Counted from the stretch's first letter, positions 17,834-27,271 are shown. The stretch is 64,000 nt of DNA from Deltaproteobacteria bacterium (GCA_002731275.1 PCBK01000194.1:38896-102895), one strand, 5' to 3'. Notes: generated by a model from the sequence alone, not told the origin. Made by a program: numbers and translations.

Positions 17834-19663
17834 ATGGGTTGTTCAACCATTGTTCCATCACCTCACCAACCACATTGGACCTCTTACGTATACTACGTCG
17901 TCATGCTATGTCCATGTGGCCACAGCTACTACTACCCTTCGAGAAAACAAATTCTTCTTGATGAGGTCACACCGGAAAAGCTCGTAGAAGAGATCAACAG
18001 TATCCCCCAACGCATCGACACCCACTGCTCACAGTGTGGAAAGAGCGCGGAGGCTACACACGCACGGCGTGCAGTTGTTGGATACGGAATGCCCGACCGC
18101 TCAGGATGTATCTTGTGCGATTTTGTGATCGAAGAAGGCGAAACCAAACGCATTCGTTTTCGGTTTGACGCGACCTCCGATCCCATTCAGTACTTCCGAG
18201 AGCACCCGGACTACTTCCGCACACGTCCGCCTGATGGCTCTCCCGACTTCATCGATGACGAGCTGTGTATCGAAGAGCTCAACCGCGTACTGAGCGTTCG
18301 TTCCTCCTGGAACGCTGTCCTGTACGATGCACTCGACCATGGCGCAGCCTTTAGAAAAGTCCAGGATGGTTACTACATCTTCGCAACGACGACACAAAAC
18401 TCCGTAGAAGTCGAATGCCAAATGAGAGAACTCGCAGACGAGGACTTTTGGTATCACTTCCAAAATGAGACCATTCCCCGTCGACGCCTACTCGGGATCG
18501 AACGATGGAGCGAAAAACAACGCGAATCAGCCGGTCTCACAGATGGCATTTACAGTGAGTGGCTGGACGAGGAGGTTGTCAAAGCGCTCCAAGAACAACG
18601 CGTCCACGCGATGGCCTTTACGATCGACAGCATCGCCTTGCAACGATGTGCAAATGCCGCCGATCACTTCGGCGTGTCTATCGATGAGATCATTCCACAA
18701 GACGGCGGCGATCCACAATGGTGGATGACAACTCACACAGGCATTTCACGTAAATTCCCCCCCCTCGAATTGCTTCAACTGACAGCCATTTACAAAGGTC
18801 GTCTGCTCAGTGATCAAATCTGGACGACCTTCGAACAGTTGATGAAGTCGATCAACAGGGAAGAGCGAGTATTTGAGCGTTTCTCTCACAGACTCCCCCC
18901 TGGATACTCTGCGCAGTGGACCGATCCAGGCAAGTTGTTGATCTGCAACAAAGACAACCCACTTGAGCTGTTGACATTCGCACACATTGCCGACAACGTC
19001 GAGCCCACAGATGACGAAGCTCTCGGTCGTCTCGTCAGCTGGCTCGTCTCTCACAAGTCCTGTGAGTGCAACAGATATGTCGGTAAACGACTGATGTCCA
19101 AGAGCAGATTCCAAGAGTGCTCCCATGAGTTGCTACAAGACCCTGCTGCCTTTGTCTTTCGAGAGAGAGGTGACGATCTTGTCGAGATCTACACTGATGA
19201 ATGCGAACACCACGTCATTTATGGACTTCGCACTGTCAATGGTGATGTTGAGCGCGCCGAAGCTCTCTTTCAGCGGGATCTTCCAGTACAGCGGTACTCT
19301 CTGCGCTACGTCACAAGAAAAGGTTTTCTGCGTGGAGTCCAGATGGTCGCTTTGATGGGACGTGATGCAGCTTCAATCGCAGCGCACCCAGCTCTCCTCA
19401 AAGGAGTCCTGAGTGACCTGAAAATCCGCTTTGGTGATCGTGTGAAGATCTTCGCTCCATTTAATGGCATTATCACCATTGGTAGCGCTGATATGGATGA
19501 AAGCAAGTTGGAAAAATTTGCATATGATGTCGCTCGCGACATGCCCGAACAACCGGAACTCAAATCCGATCATTTGAGCTACCACGGGATGCTTGAACTC
19601 GCTGATGAACCCCTCGGTCAATTCGAGCTTGAAGCTCACCAAACACACAGCACCCGCTCTTAA
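17834..19663 (+). CDS. CpXC-domain protein of unknown function
   Basis: About 609 residues from the ATG at 17834, chosen because AAGGA lies 8 bases upstream and the promoter starts transcription near 17782. ATGs at 17816 and 17903 are alternatives. Near the N-terminus LCPCGHSYYYPSRKQ ... DTHCSQCGKSAE forms a four-cysteine zinc ribbon of the CpXC type. The remaining ~540 residues are soluble, mixed alpha/beta, Asp/Glu-rich, and match nothing I can name; there is no membrane helix or signal peptide. CpXC domains are often at the front of cytosolic proteins of unknown role. It converges on the TldD-like gene with a 47-base gap and no clear terminator. Confidence 0.65.
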   Translation: MGCSTIVPSPHQPHWTSYVYYVVMLCPCGHSYYYPSRKQILLDEVTPEKLVEEINSIPQRIDTHCSQCGKSAEATHARRAVVGYGMPDRSGCILCDFVIEEGETKRIRFRFDATSDPIQYFREHPDYFRTRPPDGSPDFIDDELCIEELNRVLSVRSSWNAVLYDALDHGAAFRKVQDGYYIFATTTQNSVEVECQMRELADEDFWYHFQNETIPRRRLLGIERWSEKQRESAGLTDGIYSEWLDEEVVKALQEQRVHAMAFTIDSIALQRCANAADHFGVSIDEIIPQDGGDPQWWMTTHTGISRKFPPLELLQLTAIYKGRLLSDQIWTTFEQLMKSINREERVFERFSHRLPPGYSAQWTDPGKLLICNKDNPLELLTFAHIADNVEPTDDEALGRLVSWLVSHKSCECNRYVGKRLMSKSRFQECSHELLQDPAAFVFRERGDDLVEIYTDECEHHVIYGLRTVNGDVERAEALFQRDLPVQRYSLRYVTRKGFLRGVQMVALMGRDAASIAAHPALLKGVLSDLKIRFGDRVKIFAPFNGIITIGSADMDESKLEKFAYDVARDMPEQPELKSDHLSYHGMLELADEPLGQFELEAHQTHSTRS

Positions 19664-19710
19664 AACAACCGCTCAGAACAAGTCCCCCTCCCCCTCCTTC
19701 ACATTCACGT

Positions 19711-21579
19711 CTACTTCTTCTTTTGACACGCTGCACACTGCTTACAGATATCAACACAGCTGTTGACTTCTTTTTTCGCTTTGCGCTTCTTCACGATCTG
19801 CTTCAAGCTCAAATGCTTAAATGGCGGAGGTAGAGTGAAGTCTTTTTTCTCCGTGAGATCGATACGTCGGAAGACAAGTCTTTGCAGCAGCAAGCTTGGT
19901 GAGACCGTCGTGATGGGGATATTCCCGGAGTTTTCGGAGTCGGAGCCATTGAAGACAGTGTAATCGTTACCAGTCGCGAGGATACCTCGAATGACCTGAA
20001 GTGAAGGCATATTCACTTGAAGTCCTTTGAGACGTTCAAGTTTTCCGGTCTTTGCATCGAGGCGCAGGACCTTCGCAGGTTTCAGGGAGTAGGTGCCACG
20101 GTAGACTCGACTGTACCCCTGGAATTTTGTCAGGATATAGCCATAGCGCTTGCCTTGCTTCTTCATCTCCGCGAGGAGCTTTTTGCGAAGGACGTCGAGA
20201 GAGTATGCCTTTTTACTCGACACGATCGTCGTACCAGGGCGACTGAATCCATTGTAACCAAACGCCGCACGACCATGTCCATTTGAACGCTTGTAGGACT
20301 TGTACGGTTTCCTGGACATGTAGAAGTTCTTGAGCACGCCATCTTTGATCATGACCATTCTTCTCGCCGCGACCCATTGATCATCGAAGAGATAGTGGCT
20401 ACTCAAGGGCGTTTTTCGGAAGAACTTGCGTGTGGGATCATCGACGATGCTCAGGAACGAAGGGATGATTTGTTTGCCCAACTTTTTAGCGAAGGCACGT
20501 TGAGCGGACTTTCTCAAGAAACGACCTGTTTCGAGCTGTACCATCAGGATATCGTAGAACATCGCCCCTGCGATCAGAGGTCCAACAATCGCGGGTCCTT
20601 CATCAGGATCGCCCTCCTCGCTCGCGACACGTTCTTTCACATCTTTCCACAACGCGCGGAATTTGTCTGTGAGCCACTTCTCCGAAGGCAACTTGTCTTC
20701 CGTCTGAGCGTACCCGGAGTCGCTGTTGCTCACGTACTCTTTGGTCTTTCCGCTCAGGTAAGAGAGGGAGATCGACCAGTTATAGCTCCTGCGAATTTGC
20801 CGCACTTGGGAGCCATCATTTGCGATCCCGAGTCGTACTTTTTCACTCGCAGAGAGCGTCACATTCGAGCTGACAATGTACTTACTATTTTTGGTGAGCT
20901 TGGAGACTCTCTTCAGGATCGACTTCCAGCGTTTTTTGTCGAATGTCAGCTTACCTTCGACAGGTTTCATGTAGATCGCTGGAGGCTCTTTACTGAAGTC
21001 CCCTGCTTTGTCGAGAATTTTGGGTTTCAAACTACGAACGTATCGCTTACGCCAGTAACGGCCAAAAGCGATACGGTACTTGCGATCTGTGTTTTGCCAC
21101 AAGATCTTCCGCAGGACCGAGGAGGTTAACTCCCTTGGGCAGTAAGTAGAAGCAGGCAACAGGCTACGGTAGATTTTCCAATCGTAGCCATCACGACCAG
21201 TCTGATCGAACTTATGATCGCCGACACGCAATCCGACATGAACACGACGGAAAGGTTTCTTGCGGGTATCCGCGCTGGCGGTGATCACGCCATTGGTCGC
21301 TCGCAAACTGACACCTCGCGAGATCTCCATCATGTATCGGAGATAAAAGACTTTTGGACGCGGACGTTTGGAGAAAAATGCAAGGTTACGATTCATCTCC
21401 TTGCGCATGATGGAGAGATACTCTAAGTGTTGTTTATGGCGACTCTCTGGGCTCTTTGCGGTGTCCTTTTTCTTGGACACCTTGGCGGACTTGCTCGTAG
21501 GAGTCGCCGCCATCGCAGGGCTTGCGCACAACAACCCCCCCAATCCCAAAAGACCAAACGAACGGAAAACTCGTCTCAT
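19711..21579 (-). CDS. Exported TldD/PmbA-like protein lacking the HExxxH motif
   Basis: 622 residues from the ATG at 21579, which has GAGGTGA upstream and gives a clean signal peptide (MRRVFRSFGLLGLGGLLCASPAMA). The first half has the TldD N-terminal pattern (SLRATNGVITAS, HVGLRVGDHKFDQTG). The second half has the family core: IIPSFLSIVDDPT, YLFDDQWVAARRMVMIKDGVLKNFYMSR, RSNGHGR. At the expected metal site, where active TldD has HExxxH, this protein reads GAMFYDILMVQLETG, so metalloprotease activity is doubtful. Export is unusual, since classic TldD/TldE act in the cytosol. The tail ends with several Cys (VDICKQCAACQKKK). Downstream of a structured region and the small Cys-rich lipoprotein gene. 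Confidence 0.75.
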   Translation of the reverse strand: MRRVFRSFGLLGLGGLLCASPAMAATPTSKSAKVSKKKDTAKSPESRHKQHLEYLSIMRKEMNRNLAFFSKRPRPKVFYLRYMMEISRGVSLRATNGVITASADTRKKPFRRVHVGLRVGDHKFDQTGRDGYDWKIYRSLLPASTYCPRELTSSVLRKILWQNTDRKYRIAFGRYWRKRYVRSLKPKILDKAGDFSKEPPAIYMKPVEGKLTFDKKRWKSILKRVSKLTKNSKYIVSSNVTLSASEKVRLGIANDGSQVRQIRRSYNWSISLSYLSGKTKEYVSNSDSGYAQTEDKLPSEKWLTDKFRALWKDVKERVASEEGDPDEGPAIVGPLIAGAMFYDILMVQLETGRFLRKSAQRAFAKKLGKQIIPSFLSIVDDPTRKFFRKTPLSSHYLFDDQWVAARRMVMIKDGVLKNFYMSRKPYKSYKRSNGHGRAAFGYNGFSRPGTTIVSSKKAYSLDVLRKKLLAEMKKQGKRYGYILTKFQGYSRVYRGTYSLKPAKVLRLDAKTGKLERLKGLQVNMPSLQVIRGILATGNDYTVFNGSDSENSGNIPITTVSPSLLLQRLVFRRIDLTEKKDFTLPPPFKHLSLKQIVKKRKAKKEVNSCVDICKQCAACQKKK

Positions 21580-21638
21580 ACTCACCTCAACTTTTCGTGA
21601 TTCAACAGTACCAACATCACATAGATGGTGTCTTTTGA

Positions 21639-21730
21639 TTGCAATGGCGGTCGCTGTCATTGCAACAAAGACAGGGCCAGACCTGTTCTTTGTCAAAGGC
21701 AGACATGCGAGAAGCTGTCAAAGCTGACAG
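21639..21730. repeat. Three consecutive hairpins in the gap upstream of the TldD-like gene
   Basis: Hairpin 1: TTGCAATG at 21639-21646 with CATTGCAA at 21658-21665. Hairpin 2: ACAAAGACAGG at 21665-21675 with CCTGTTCTTTGT at 21682-21693 (one bulge). Hairpin 3: CTGTCA at 21715-21720 with TGACAG at 21725-21730, 4-base loop. TGTCAAAG also occurs as a direct repeat at 21691 and 21716. This could be a structured leader, an attenuator or a small RNA. Confidence 0.5.
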
Positions 21731-21793
21731 TTCGCAGTCCGGAGTGTGTGGAGCCATATCCAAAAGGACCGGCACGACCATCCACAATGGTGT

Positions 21794-22054
21794 TTAACAT
21801 TTATCGTTTGTAAACAATTCCTGATAGTACGCCTGACATGTTGCAGAAGCAGTATCGCTCACATACTGCTCGCATTTTTCTTTTTCTTCGGGGCTCTTTA
21901 AGCCAGCGCAACAGGTAGAGAGAACATCACAACACAGAGAGCTATCTTCCGCAAGTGCTGCAGGAGACGGACAATCCGGGTTCCTTTCGGGGAAACAACC
22001 AAACAAACAAACACTCAAGAGCAAAAAAACCAAAATCCATTTGCAATTTTTCAT
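21794..22054 (-). CDS. Small cysteine-rich lipoprotein
   Basis: About 86 residues. The start at 22054 gives a signal peptide MKNCKWILVFLLLSVCLFGC with lipobox LFGC, and earlier in-frame codons add only polar residues. The mature part holds seven or so further cysteines (PDCPSP, LCCDVLSTCCAG, EKCEQY, TCQAYY, NDKC). No family is recognised. There is no strong ribosome-binding site, so the start rests on the signal peptide. It is divergent from the serine acetyltransferase gene and upstream of the hairpin-rich gap before the TldD-like gene on the same strand. Confidence 0.65.
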   Translation of the reverse strand: MKNCKWILVFLLLSVCLFGCFPERNPDCPSPAALAEDSSLCCDVLSTCCAGLKSPEEKEKCEQYVSDTASATCQAYYQELFTNDKC

Positions 22055-22071
22055 GGGGCGCCCACATATTC

Positions 22072-22102
22072 TTGGGGCGTCTCTTTTGACAAGAGCGCCC
22101 AA
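22072..22102. promoter_or_regulatory. Long imperfect hairpin in the divergent gap before the serine acetyltransferase
   Basis: TTGGGGCGTCTCTT, loop TTGAC, AAGAGCGCCCAA: twelve pairs with two single-base bulges. A TTGACA element (22086-22091) lies across its loop, but no good -10 follows at 16-18 bases. It may be an operator for either divergent gene. Confidence 0.4.
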
Positions 22103-22213
22103 ATACACAATAAACAGCATAGTAACGAAAAGATGACAGAAAAAGAAGAAGCATCAGTGACAAATCAACCATCCATCCCCACACGCTCGAACACACAAGC
22201 ACAAGGAAGCAAG

Positions 22214-23257
22214 ATGATCGAAAAGGCACGGCGTAACGTAGCCCTCGCCCACCAACCATTTGGCCACGAAGAATCCGAAGAGCATATCAAGGAGATCGAA
22301 GAGGAGCTCAAAGTATCCGACAAAATTGACATCTCGTCGCTTGTGCAAGAGTTGCAAGATGTGGGAAACAATTGTGGTTCTCCAGTCAAACCGATTTACT
22401 CTTCCTTTGGGGGACATCTTCTACCGAGCCGTGAGGATATCTTCGAAGTGATGGATTTGCTGCTCAGCGTGATCTTCCCAGGCTACTTTGGTAAGTCCGA
22501 AGTCTCCTTCCAAAGTATCCCTTTTCATATGGGGACGACCATCGATCGGGTCTCTCGCATTCTGAAAGAGCAGGTACGTCGAGGATTTTGCTTTACTTGC
22601 CCCGTCGCAGATATGAGCATGGCCAAATGTCGCCACAAAGCAGAGCGCATCACTCACACCTTTTTGCGCAAACTCCCCCATATAAGGCGTATGCTCTGTA
22701 CAGACGTGTATGCAGGATACATTGGAGACCCGGCTGCGACCTCAACACACGAAGTGATCTTTTGCTATCCAGGTCTCCTCGCGATCGCTTACCAACGCAT
22801 CGCACATGAGCTATATCTTCTCGACGTCCCCATCATCCCCAGGATCATCACAGAACGCGCACATACGCTTACCGGAATTGACATTCATCCTGGCGCGTCG
22901 ATCGACGAAGGGCTCTTTATCGACCACGGAACAGGTGTTGTCATTGGGGAGACAGCGACCATCGGCAAAGGTGTGCGGATTTATCAGGGTGTAACGCTCG
23001 GCGCAAAGAGCTTCCCACTCGACGAAGAAGGTAACCCCATCAAAGGGATCAAACGACACCCCAACCTCGAAGACAAAGTGATCGTATACTCAGGCGCAAC
23101 AGTCCTTGGTAACGTCACAATCGGTGAAGGCTCTATCATTGGTGGTAACGTCTGGCTCACACATGATATCCCCCCATACACTCGCCTCGTCCAACGCACA
23201 CACAAAGAAGATCACTTCGAAGCGAGTGAGATTTCGAAGGCCAACAAAAATATCTGA
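22214..23257 (+). CDS. Serine O-acetyltransferase, EpsC type
   Basis: 347 residues from the ATG at 22214, which has AAGGA at good spacing. An ATG at 22133 would add 27 low-complexity residues with no ribosome-binding site. The N-terminal helical domain (to about 210) is followed by a left-handed beta-helix of hexapeptide repeats: GIDIHPGASIDEGLFIDHGTGVVIGE, GKGVRIYQGVTLGAK, SGATVLGNVTIGEGSIIGGNVWLTHDIPP. The catalytic His lies in IDHGTG. It makes O-acetylserine for cysteine synthesis. EpsC-type enzymes, unlike CysE, carry a longer N-terminal region and no short feedback tail, and that pattern fits here. It ends one base before the convergent HD-GYP-like gene. Confidence 0.88.
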   Translation: MIEKARRNVALAHQPFGHEESEEHIKEIEEELKVSDKIDISSLVQELQDVGNNCGSPVKPIYSSFGGHLLPSREDIFEVMDLLLSVIFPGYFGKSEVSFQSIPFHMGTTIDRVSRILKEQVRRGFCFTCPVADMSMAKCRHKAERITHTFLRKLPHIRRMLCTDVYAGYIGDPAATSTHEVIFCYPGLLAIAYQRIAHELYLLDVPIIPRIITERAHTLTGIDIHPGASIDEGLFIDHGTGVVIGETATIGKGVRIYQGVTLGAKSFPLDEEGNPIKGIKRHPNLEDKVIVYSGATVLGNVTIGEGSIIGGNVWLTHDIPPYTRLVQRTHKEDHFEASEISKANKNI

Positions 23258-23258
23258 G

Positions 23259-24737
23259 CTATCTCCCCCCTCTCAGCGCGCCTCCAATCTTCTGTTGTTG
23301 CATGTCTTTCAATCGGTACGCCAAAAACTTCCGCAAGAAATCAAGTCGGTGTTCTTGCTCCTGTGTGCGTTGTCGCATGCGCTTGAGCATACGATACTCT
23401 TCGATCTCGGCATGTAGGGATTGCAAGACAGGTGGTGCAAGTTTCTTCTTCATCTGTCTTGGCTCTTGTGGGGCCTGACGAGGCATTTTCTTGCCACCGA
23501 TGGCCTTGACGATCATCGGACGAAACAAGCGAGAGAAACGGTCCAACAAGTAGGGATCAAATTGGTTCCCAAGACGTTGTTGCATAAAGACCAAAGCCTC
23601 TCCAGGCTCCATTTTAGGACGGTAGGGACGTCTTGTACACAACGCGTCAAAGCATGTGCATAAGCTGATGACACGGCTGTAGAGCCAAGAGGGCGAAGCG
23701 ACAACCGTCTCGCTCATCGGAAGCGGCTCTTCATGTGCAGGACGTAACGTCAATCCAGCCGCGATAATTGCAGCCTTCATTTTACGCCAATCAAACCCAC
23801 CATCGAGCAAGCTCCGGACCGTGTAAAGAGGAAGCCGCTCAATCTCTCGTCGCTCCTCAGGTGTCAGCTCACCTTTTTTCTCCAGAATCTCCGGCGGCAA
23901 AGACATTTTGCCAAGATCATGCTTGATCGTGATCTGCCCTAACTCCAAGAGTTGCGAACGCTCCAATCCCAAATAGTCACCAAATAACAACGCCAACAAC
24001 ACCGTATTGGCGATATGGTAATGTTGATACTCACGTGGATCAGTTTCGTTTGAGAAGCCGAGGAATTGAACGGGGTGTCCTTTGCACAGGTCGATAATTT
24101 CCTGCAAAATATGAATCGCCTGACGCTCGCCAGGGTTCTGCGCTTCTGGATCATATAGAGTGCGAATATACCGAAGCAAACGACCATAAAGCAAGACCGC
24201 GTAGCGACGCCTGTCGGCCTTCTGGTTTTTCACCTTCTCCAGCTCTTCTTCTTCGATCTGGTTGAGCTTCTCGCGGATCTTCTTCAAGGGCTCAGCCCGA
24301 AATGCCGAAGAAGACAAAGGCGCCCCTCCAACTTCAGGTCGAAAATACTGCAAAAACTCCTGAAGTTGGCCGAGGGTGATCGGATGCTCGACAGTAAAAC
24401 CAGCCAATTCGCGTTGCTCGAACTCTTTGAGAAGAAAATTCACATTCTCCAGAGAGTTGCGATCAAACTTGAGCAACGTCTGGTTGAGGTAAATGGTCGA
24501 TGAAGAGCCGTACAACGAGATCAAGCCTTCTTTCGCAACAACCCAGTTGATCGCCGACTCCAGCTCATGTAGAGGCTTTACAAAGATGTCGTTTTCGATG
24601 TCGTACAGCTTCAGTGAGCGGATGATCATAAAGAACCCACCGACAATCTTACGCCCTAGTTCCTGAAACTTCCGTTCCGAACGTGCTGCTGCGTCTTCAT
24701 CTCGCCGTTCTTCCAGGCTCTTTTTTTGTTTCGCCAT
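23259..24737 (-). CDS. Degenerate HD-GYP-domain protein (copy A: keeps HD, lost GYP)
   Basis: 492 residues, cytosolic. Residues ~25-135 match the N-terminal domain shared with the neighbouring HEAT proteins. The C-terminal half aligns with HD-GYP domains: H241, H273-D274 in KHDLGK with K277, LPPEILEKKGELTPEE, and FDALCTRRPYRP near 363-373. The canonical EHP His is Leu (302), the HHExxDGxGYP block is replaced by IIAAGLTLRPAHEEPLP, and the Asp of the vaDxyDA motif is lost (CTCFDA). Cyclic-di-GMP hydrolysis is therefore unlikely; a binding or scaffold role is inferred. GGAGGA precedes the start. The gene follows the 590-residue HEAT gene by 34 bases. Confidence 0.78.
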   Translation of the reverse strand: MAKQKKSLEERRDEDAAARSERKFQELGRKIVGGFFMIIRSLKLYDIENDIFVKPLHELESAINWVVAKEGLISLYGSSSTIYLNQTLLKFDRNSLENVNFLLKEFEQRELAGFTVEHPITLGQLQEFLQYFRPEVGGAPLSSSAFRAEPLKKIREKLNQIEEEELEKVKNQKADRRRYAVLLYGRLLRYIRTLYDPEAQNPGERQAIHILQEIIDLCKGHPVQFLGFSNETDPREYQHYHIANTVLLALLFGDYLGLERSQLLELGQITIKHDLGKMSLPPEILEKKGELTPEERREIERLPLYTVRSLLDGGFDWRKMKAAIIAAGLTLRPAHEEPLPMSETVVASPSWLYSRVISLCTCFDALCTRRPYRPKMEPGEALVFMQQRLGNQFDPYLLDRFSRLFRPMIVKAIGGKKMPRQAPQEPRQMKKKLAPPVLQSLHAEIEEYRMLKRMRQRTQEQEHRLDFLRKFLAYRLKDMQQQKIGGALRGGR

Positions 24738-24771
24738 GCAGAAATCCTCCAGAGGGTAGACTTTTCAGGGG

Positions 24772-26544
24772 TTAACGCTGAAACTCGCGCTTGCTCCTCA
24801 TGTGTTCAAACTCGCGCTTGGCCTTAAATTGCAAGGCATCGATCGACTTCGTAAGTTCTTCCCGAACCAATTTGGAATGAGTACCATTCTTGAGCGTACG
24901 TTCGACAAGCTGGATGGCTTTGGGGTGCTCTGATTGCACAAGCGCATCGATCACCAGCAGCTTCATTTTGTCCACACGCCCCCGAAACAACCCACTTTTC
25001 GCTTGTAGCAGCTCTAAAAACCAGGAAAACACCGAGCGACTTCCGCTCTTTCCGAGAGTACGAAACACCGCTTGCTTCTCCTGATCAGAGAGCTTCTGGA
25101 ACGTTTTGGAGCGCACATAATCCATCAACAGCAAGATCCCTTGGGAGCCTGATTTGCTGAGCACTTCAATCGCCGCACGGTGTGTCGCGGTGTGATTGTC
25201 TTCCAGCAGCTGGTGTGCGATCGCGACGGCCTCCTTTGGATACAAAGCTCCAAGAGTGAGAAGCCCTTCCATCCGAATCAACGGCACAGGACTCTGAATA
25301 AACTTTTCGAGGGTTTGCAACGTAAATGAGCCTGGGATCCTCTTGGCAACGCCGAGGATATCGAGAATCACAGAGGGTTCGTCTGCGTACTCTTTGACAA
25401 GCTGCTTCATCACATTTTTGCCTTGCGGCTGCCGGAGGATCACATCCAAAATCAAGCGACGTCCAGCCGATGAGAGCACAGGTAATCGTTCGATCAGGAG
25501 TTCATGGGCTTGCTCACCGAGCAGCGAGATATAAGAGAAGAGATCTTCTTCGAGCTCTTCGTTCATCTTGGCGTTTTGAGAGAGCAGATCAAAGACAGGG
25601 GTTAACCGTTCGGGTGTCCCGAGTTGGGCGATCAGTCGTTGTTGTAGATGCAAAAAGGCCTGTCGCGTCGAATCTTGGAGCTCCTCCCCTATCGCCAACA
25701 GATCCTCGACGAGAAAGCACATCGCTCCAAAATCGTGGATGAGCAAAAGGTTTTCAGCGATGGGCAGGATGATATCCTTGAGCTGCTCGATGTCATTGGG
25801 ATGATCGAACTGTGTGAGCAGCATGAGGACGAGCTCACTTGACTTGAGGGGGAGCACGTCCTCTTCCTCGGCGAGCAGGTCGTGGATGGCCTGCACTTCT
25901 TCATCAGCAAGAGGCTGGACGTTGACGCGCAACCCTCTCTGTGCTTGGGCTGATGCGAGGTTTTCTTGCAAGGACAAATCCTCACCGGAGAGTCCGCGAA
26001 AGTTCACCGCGTGGGGACTCTCGGAGTGGAGTTGAGAACGCAGGTAGTCGATAATCTTTTCGAGATCTTCGTGCTCTTCTTCGTCATCCTCGTCTTCTTC
26101 GAAGCCTTCTACGATCAGGTAAGAGAATCCCTCGATATCAGACTCCCAGAGCAAGGAGTTCATATTGACTCCTCCGCTCACATCTCGCGGAACACGCAAG
26201 ATCACGTCGAGCAGTGCCAACAAAGCACGATCAGTGATACCGACCTCGAAGGAGAGCGAACGAAACCCCTCGCGATAAAATTTGTACGGTAGATTGCTCT
26301 CTTGGCTATCATCGGTAAAGACAGGTTCATGTCCGATGTGAAACTCGAAGGGGCGCACTTTGACGTTGAGCGAGCCAAAAGACTCATGGTATAGGACAAG
26401 ACTTTGGTAGGCAGGGGCGAGGAAGCGCAAAAAACCATCTGTTTGGTGGCGGTACAGTGAGATGTTTTTAAGCGCCACAGCAAAATTTTGGAAAAAGTCA
26501 CGCGCTTTGTCGAGTTTTGGACTGGATGCAGAAGATTTCGACAT
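24772..26544 (-). CDS. HEAT-repeat protein (copy A), partner of the degenerate HD-GYP protein
   Basis: 590 residues, no signal peptide or membrane helix. The N-terminal ~150 residues (ARDFFQNFAVALKNISLYRHQTDGFLRFLAPAYQSLVLYH...) are the domain shared with four other proteins in this window. A variable acidic linker with runs of Glu/Asp (EGFEEDEDDEEEHEDLEK) follows. The C-terminal ~330 residues are HEAT-like helical pairs (PLIRMEGLLTLGALYPKEAVAIAHQLLED, THRAAIEVLSKSGSQGILLLMDYV). AAGGA precedes the ATG at 26544. It forms a two-gene unit with the HD-GYP-like gene downstream and mirrors the plus-strand pair at 27,595-31,107. Likely a protein-binding scaffold; no enzyme motif is seen. Confidence 0.75.
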   Translation of the reverse strand: MSKSSASSPKLDKARDFFQNFAVALKNISLYRHQTDGFLRFLAPAYQSLVLYHESFGSLNVKVRPFEFHIGHEPVFTDDSQESNLPYKFYREGFRSLSFEVGITDRALLALLDVILRVPRDVSGGVNMNSLLWESDIEGFSYLIVEGFEEDEDDEEEHEDLEKIIDYLRSQLHSESPHAVNFRGLSGEDLSLQENLASAQAQRGLRVNVQPLADEEVQAIHDLLAEEEDVLPLKSSELVLMLLTQFDHPNDIEQLKDIILPIAENLLLIHDFGAMCFLVEDLLAIGEELQDSTRQAFLHLQQRLIAQLGTPERLTPVFDLLSQNAKMNEELEEDLFSYISLLGEQAHELLIERLPVLSSAGRRLILDVILRQPQGKNVMKQLVKEYADEPSVILDILGVAKRIPGSFTLQTLEKFIQSPVPLIRMEGLLTLGALYPKEAVAIAHQLLEDNHTATHRAAIEVLSKSGSQGILLLMDYVRSKTFQKLSDQEKQAVFRTLGKSGSRSVFSWFLELLQAKSGLFRGRVDKMKLLVIDALVQSEHPKAIQLVERTLKNGTHSKLVREELTKSIDALQFKAKREFEHMRSKREFQR

Positions 26545-26605
26545 CGTATATCCTTATGTAAGCAACAGGCAGAAGCACAAAGAGTGGACTCTTTGGAGCG
26601 TAAAG

Positions 26606-27271
26606 TTATTGTTTTGCGTTGTCAAACAAAGGGGGACGTTCGCTTTTCTGGACAAAACCAGGCGCGATCACTTTGAGCCGAGGAATACGACCGTTGAGTT
26701 TTCGACCGCGAACCGTTCCACCTTTCCCACTCCCTCTGCCACGCGAGCCACCACGTACGGCTTTGCCAAGTGTCGTGCCTTTGGGCAAGCTGCTCTTTTT
26801 CTCTTCGACCTTCTGGATCGTCGCAGGGACGTTATCTGCGAGGTTCTTAATCGCGTGATTGAGTGCAAGTCCACGCAACTTACGCAAGTGTTGGGTCGTC
26901 ATTTTTGTAGGACGATTAAAAGCAGCTCGACCATTCGAAGAGGCTGTCACGACCATTCGGCGCTCGGGCATCATGATCATTTGCATGCGCAATCGAATGG
27001 TACAGGAAGGAACATCACCGGTGTCAGTCTCCTCCAATACAGACATCGCAAGCTTCAGATGGTACCCCTTGCTCACCCGCGAACGAACAGAGAGACTGTT
27101 GGCAACAAGTCGTGCACGCATCTTTTTGTTTGCCATTCGCTTAAGATAGCCAGCATCTCGAACACGTGGTACACGAATCGAGAAGGAAACGGATTGTGCG
27201 TGCACGCTCCCCCCAATGAGCAAACAAACCAACGCACAACAAACACTTACCAGACGCATATTCCATGTCAT
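26606..27271 (-). CDS. Secreted basic protein of unknown function
   Basis: 221 residues. The ATG at 27271 has AGGAGA upstream. A signal peptide (MTWNMRLVSVCCALVCLLIGGSVHAQ) precedes a domain of about 130 residues rich in beta-forming stretches (VSFSIRVPRV, YHLKLAMSVLEE, TIRLRMQMIMMPERRMVVTAS). The tail is Gly/Arg/Lys-rich (RGGSRGRGSGKGG). No family recognised. It is the first gene of the minus-strand run that continues into the HEAT and HD-GYP-like genes (61-base gap), so it may be expressed with them. Confidence 0.65.
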   Translation of the reverse strand: MTWNMRLVSVCCALVCLLIGGSVHAQSVSFSIRVPRVRDAGYLKRMANKKMRARLVANSLSVRSRVSKGYHLKLAMSVLEETDTGDVPSCTIRLRMQMIMMPERRMVVTASSNGRAAFNRPTKMTTQHLRKLRGLALNHAIKNLADNVPATIQKVEEKKSSLPKGTTLGKAVRGGSRGRGSGKGGTVRGRKLNGRIPRLKVIAPGFVQKSERPPLFDNAKQ

